Positions 23,698 through 24,917 of a stretch of DNA of 24,917 nucleotides are shown piece after piece. This stretch comes from DATMRF01 sp035566435 (lineage in GTDB: Bacteria > Verrucomicrobiota > Verrucomicrobiia > Limisphaerales > UBA8199): contig DATMRF010000086.1 of the NCBI GenBank assembly GCA_035566435.1, positions 1-24,917 of the forward strand, in the 5' to 3' direction. The notes under the pieces were generated by a model. That model saw only the letters and a program-made list of their open reading frames with translations. It was not told where the DNA came from and searched no databases. A program made the position numbers and the translations under genes. Each line of letters begins with the position of its first letter. The first letter of the stretch is position 1.

Positions 23698-24099
23698 CTA
23701 CCGAGTCTTGCCAGCCTCACCATCCGCCTCGCTCCTGGGAAGTAGCCGCCTCAGTTCCGCCAGGAGTTGGGTAGGGCTTACCGGCTTGATGAGGAAAGCC
23801 GCTGCGCCCGACAACTTGCATTCCTGTTGAGTCGTGGAGTCGTCGTGCACAGTAACGATGATGACGGGAATGGCGTTAGTGGCCTCCGTTTCCTTGAGCT
23901 GCCTCAGCGTGATCAACCCGCCCATCTCCGGCATCAATACGTCCATGATGATCAACTCCGGCAATTCGCGTCTCGCCATCTCGATTGCCTCGCGCCCGTT
24001 CTTGGCGCTGATCATTTTGTATCCGGCGCGTTCAAGATGATGTTCCATCAACGGGTGCATCACCGGATCGTCATCAACCACTAGAACCGTATGTGGCAT
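23698..24099 (-). CDS. Single-domain response regulator (CheY-like)
   Basis: A 133-residue receiver starting MPHTVLVVDDDPV. Asp9-Asp11 form the acidic pocket, Asp53 is the phosphoacceptor (LIIMDVLMPEMGG), Thr83 is the switch residue and Lys105 lies in AAFLIKPVSPTQL. A short charged tail (RSEADGEAGKTR) follows the receiver fold, with no output domain. It lies on the same strand as the kinase operon but is separated from it by two plus-strand genes, so it is a stand-alone regulator. Its kinase is unknown; the kinases at 15492 and 17881 are local candidates. Confidence 0.92.
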   Translation of the reverse strand: MPHTVLVVDDDPVMHPLMEHHLERAGYKMISAKNGREAIEMARRELPELIIMDVLMPEMGGLITLRQLKETEATNAIPVIIVTVHDDSTTQQECKLSGAAAFLIKPVSPTQLLAELRRLLPRSEADGEAGKTR

Positions 24100-24203
24100 A
24101 GCTCAGCTTTGGGTTCCTCGTAGATGGTCGCAAATCCCGGTTCCTCGTTCAAGCCCCCATTCCGCGAGCCGGGCAGCAGGGGTTCGAGAACAGGCCATTT
24201 CGC

Positions 24204-24293
24204 CAACCCGACGATAACGAGGGTCGTGTCACCGTGGGTGGCATTCACTTCCACCTTGACCGGATAAGCCTCGATACCGTTAACCGCCGCCGA
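24204..24293 (-). pseudogene. comM: comM 5' fragment
   Basis: Thirty codons on the minus strand read SAAVNGIEAYPVKVEVNATH followed by GDTTLVIVGL. This is the N-terminal signature of ComM/YifB proteins (E. coli residues about 8-37, ending in the conserved VGLP). The three or four codons before it (AKT) also fit the usual N-terminus, but the start codon is lost: a TGA and a TTT-TGG stand where ATG-TTG would be expected. Homology stops sharply after VGL. The next part of the gene is absent here, and a further piece lies at 1055-1330 on the same strand. Confidence 0.7.
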
Positions 24294-24299
24294 GCAGGT

Positions 24300-24917
24300 T
24301 TTGGCCCAAAATCAGTCAATTTATATTCGAGCGGGATCTAAAGCGTAACCTGGTTGTTGGCGCAGAACCCCACAGCCCCGAGTCTAGGGGTCAGCCCCTT
24401 GCTGCTGGTGAAGTCCCGCCGGGAGTGTCGGTACTACCCAACAACTGACACAGCCTAATCGATGAGGCGCTTCATGCCACGCGAGTTTATTCTCGCCGCG
24501 AATAAGGGGATGAACTTCAGAAGTGGTTGACCATGAGTGCTGCGGGGCAAGCTGTCCCCGCAAAGCGCGGCCATTATTCTCACTTTGGTATCTTGCCGCC
24601 CCGTGGAGTTTCAGAGACCACTGATGTTGGAGGCTAGAACTGAAGTTTGGAGCGGGTGAAGGGAGTCGAACCCTCATATCGGGTTGCCAGCACATATCAC
24701 ATATGGCAATTAGAGCGTTGTGAAAACCCTGACTGAGCACCTCTGGTTCGAACTTCCAAACCGCCGTGGGTTCGTTAACATCACTCAAACGGTTGAGGAC
24801 CTCGTGCGCAAGAGTGGCGTCCAAGAGGGGCTTTGTTTGGTAAATGCCATGCATATTACTGCGTCGGTCTTCATAAATGATGCGGAGGACGGGCTCTTGC
24901 ATGACTACGACGTCTGG
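24300..24917. other. Right-end region without a convincing complete gene
   Basis: Apart from the tRNA piece at 24648-24676 I see no supported gene. On the minus strand a frame is open from the right edge to 24384. Its first 75 residues (RIIYEDRRSNMHGIYQTKPL and on) might be coding, but it then runs through the tRNA piece. Just upstream of the comM fragment, 24306-24335 on the minus strand reads IPLEYKLTDFG, which is faintly like the wing of HxlR-type regulators but too short to call. Confidence 0.35.
24648..24676 (-). other. 3' end of a tRNA, most like tRNA-Gly (partial)
   Basis: Read on the minus strand there is a complete T-arm (GAGGG, loop TTCGACT, CCCTT). It runs straight into a seven-base acceptor strand CACCCGC, discriminator T and an encoded CCA. 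A U at the discriminator and a GCGGGTG/CACCCGC acceptor are typical of bacterial tRNA-Gly. The matching 5' strand GCGGGTG, a D-arm and a proper anticodon arm are not present upstream up to the window edge, so this is a partial copy, as left by site-specific integration. Confidence 0.6.

Noticed and set aside
23520..23774. Overlapping plus-strand frames between the helical protein and the last receiver gene
   Set aside because: Arg/Cys-rich and they run antisense into the receiver gene. A fragment MIDDVLCAELEIWHRKA at 23577-23630 looks protein-like but is too short to call.
24306..24335. HxlR-type regulator wing (IPLEYKLTDFG) on the minus strand
   Set aside because: Only about 11 residues match by eye and no flanking helix-turn-helix is visible.
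24384..24902. 172-residue minus-strand frame at the right edge
   Set aside because: It reads through the tRNA 3' piece (WQPDMRVRLPSPAPNF is a typical tRNA-derived translation) and its second half is not protein-like. The first 75 residues may be a gene end but cannot be supported.

Overview
The window looks like a chromosomal stretch from a Verrucomicrobiota bacterium, probably of the Pedosphaera/Limisphaera type. This is inferred from protein style only. The signs are a prepilin-like protein with an FTLIE N-terminus and an ADAHVEYLRW tail, a large secreted repeat protein ending in a Verrucomicrobia-like 'YRVDTTTNLNNPASW' domain, and a high-GC Gram-negative repertoire of outer-membrane barrels, a TonB receptor and a MacAB-type pump. 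No rRNA, CRISPR array, transposase or integrase is visible.

Layout. Positions 1-891 hold the end of a cysteine-rich CWC/DUF5522 protein translationally coupled to dcd (dCTP deaminase). Positions 892-1694 are a gene graveyard: two hairpins, an internal piece of comM on the minus strand, and head-to-head with it a frameshifted piece of a WYL-type regulator. Positions 1695-4826 carry a polytopic membrane protein, an AraC regulator, an outer-membrane barrel and an exported Rieske protein. The Rieske gene is followed by a short decayed copy of the 3' end of the membrane-protein gene. A minus-strand prepilin-like gene (4944-5867) is followed by a small membrane-anchored CCxC protein and a second outer-membrane barrel (5987-7380). 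Positions 7402-7919 again hold two truncated genes meeting head-to-head: a PiT phosphate-transporter C-terminus and an unrecognised fragment. Positions 7987-12567 form a likely operon of a secreted beta-propeller, a MacA-like adaptor and a MacB-like ABC exporter. A 688-residue secreted protein with five roughly 90-residue repeats follows (13083-15149).

Positions 15492-22277 are a tightly packed minus-strand signalling operon. In transcription order it encodes a TonB-dependent receptor, a periplasmic YfiR-like protein, a membrane histidine kinase with a periplasmic domain resembling the YfiN sensor, an Rcp1-type response regulator, and a soluble hybrid kinase with receiver domains at both ends. 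A single-domain response regulator diverges from it at 22545, and another lies at 23698-24099. The architecture suggests an outer-membrane-to-cytoplasm sensing chain in which a YfiR-like protein controls a histidine kinase instead of a diguanylate cyclase. This is the best candidate for a poorly described system in the window.

The right end (24100-24917) has no convincing complete gene, but it carries a 5' piece of comM (24204-24293) and the 3' end of a tRNA, most like tRNA-Gly (24648-24676). The two comM pieces lie on the same strand, in the order expected if about 23 kb had been inserted into one comM gene with some loss. That reading is inference. Independent gene decay is the alternative.
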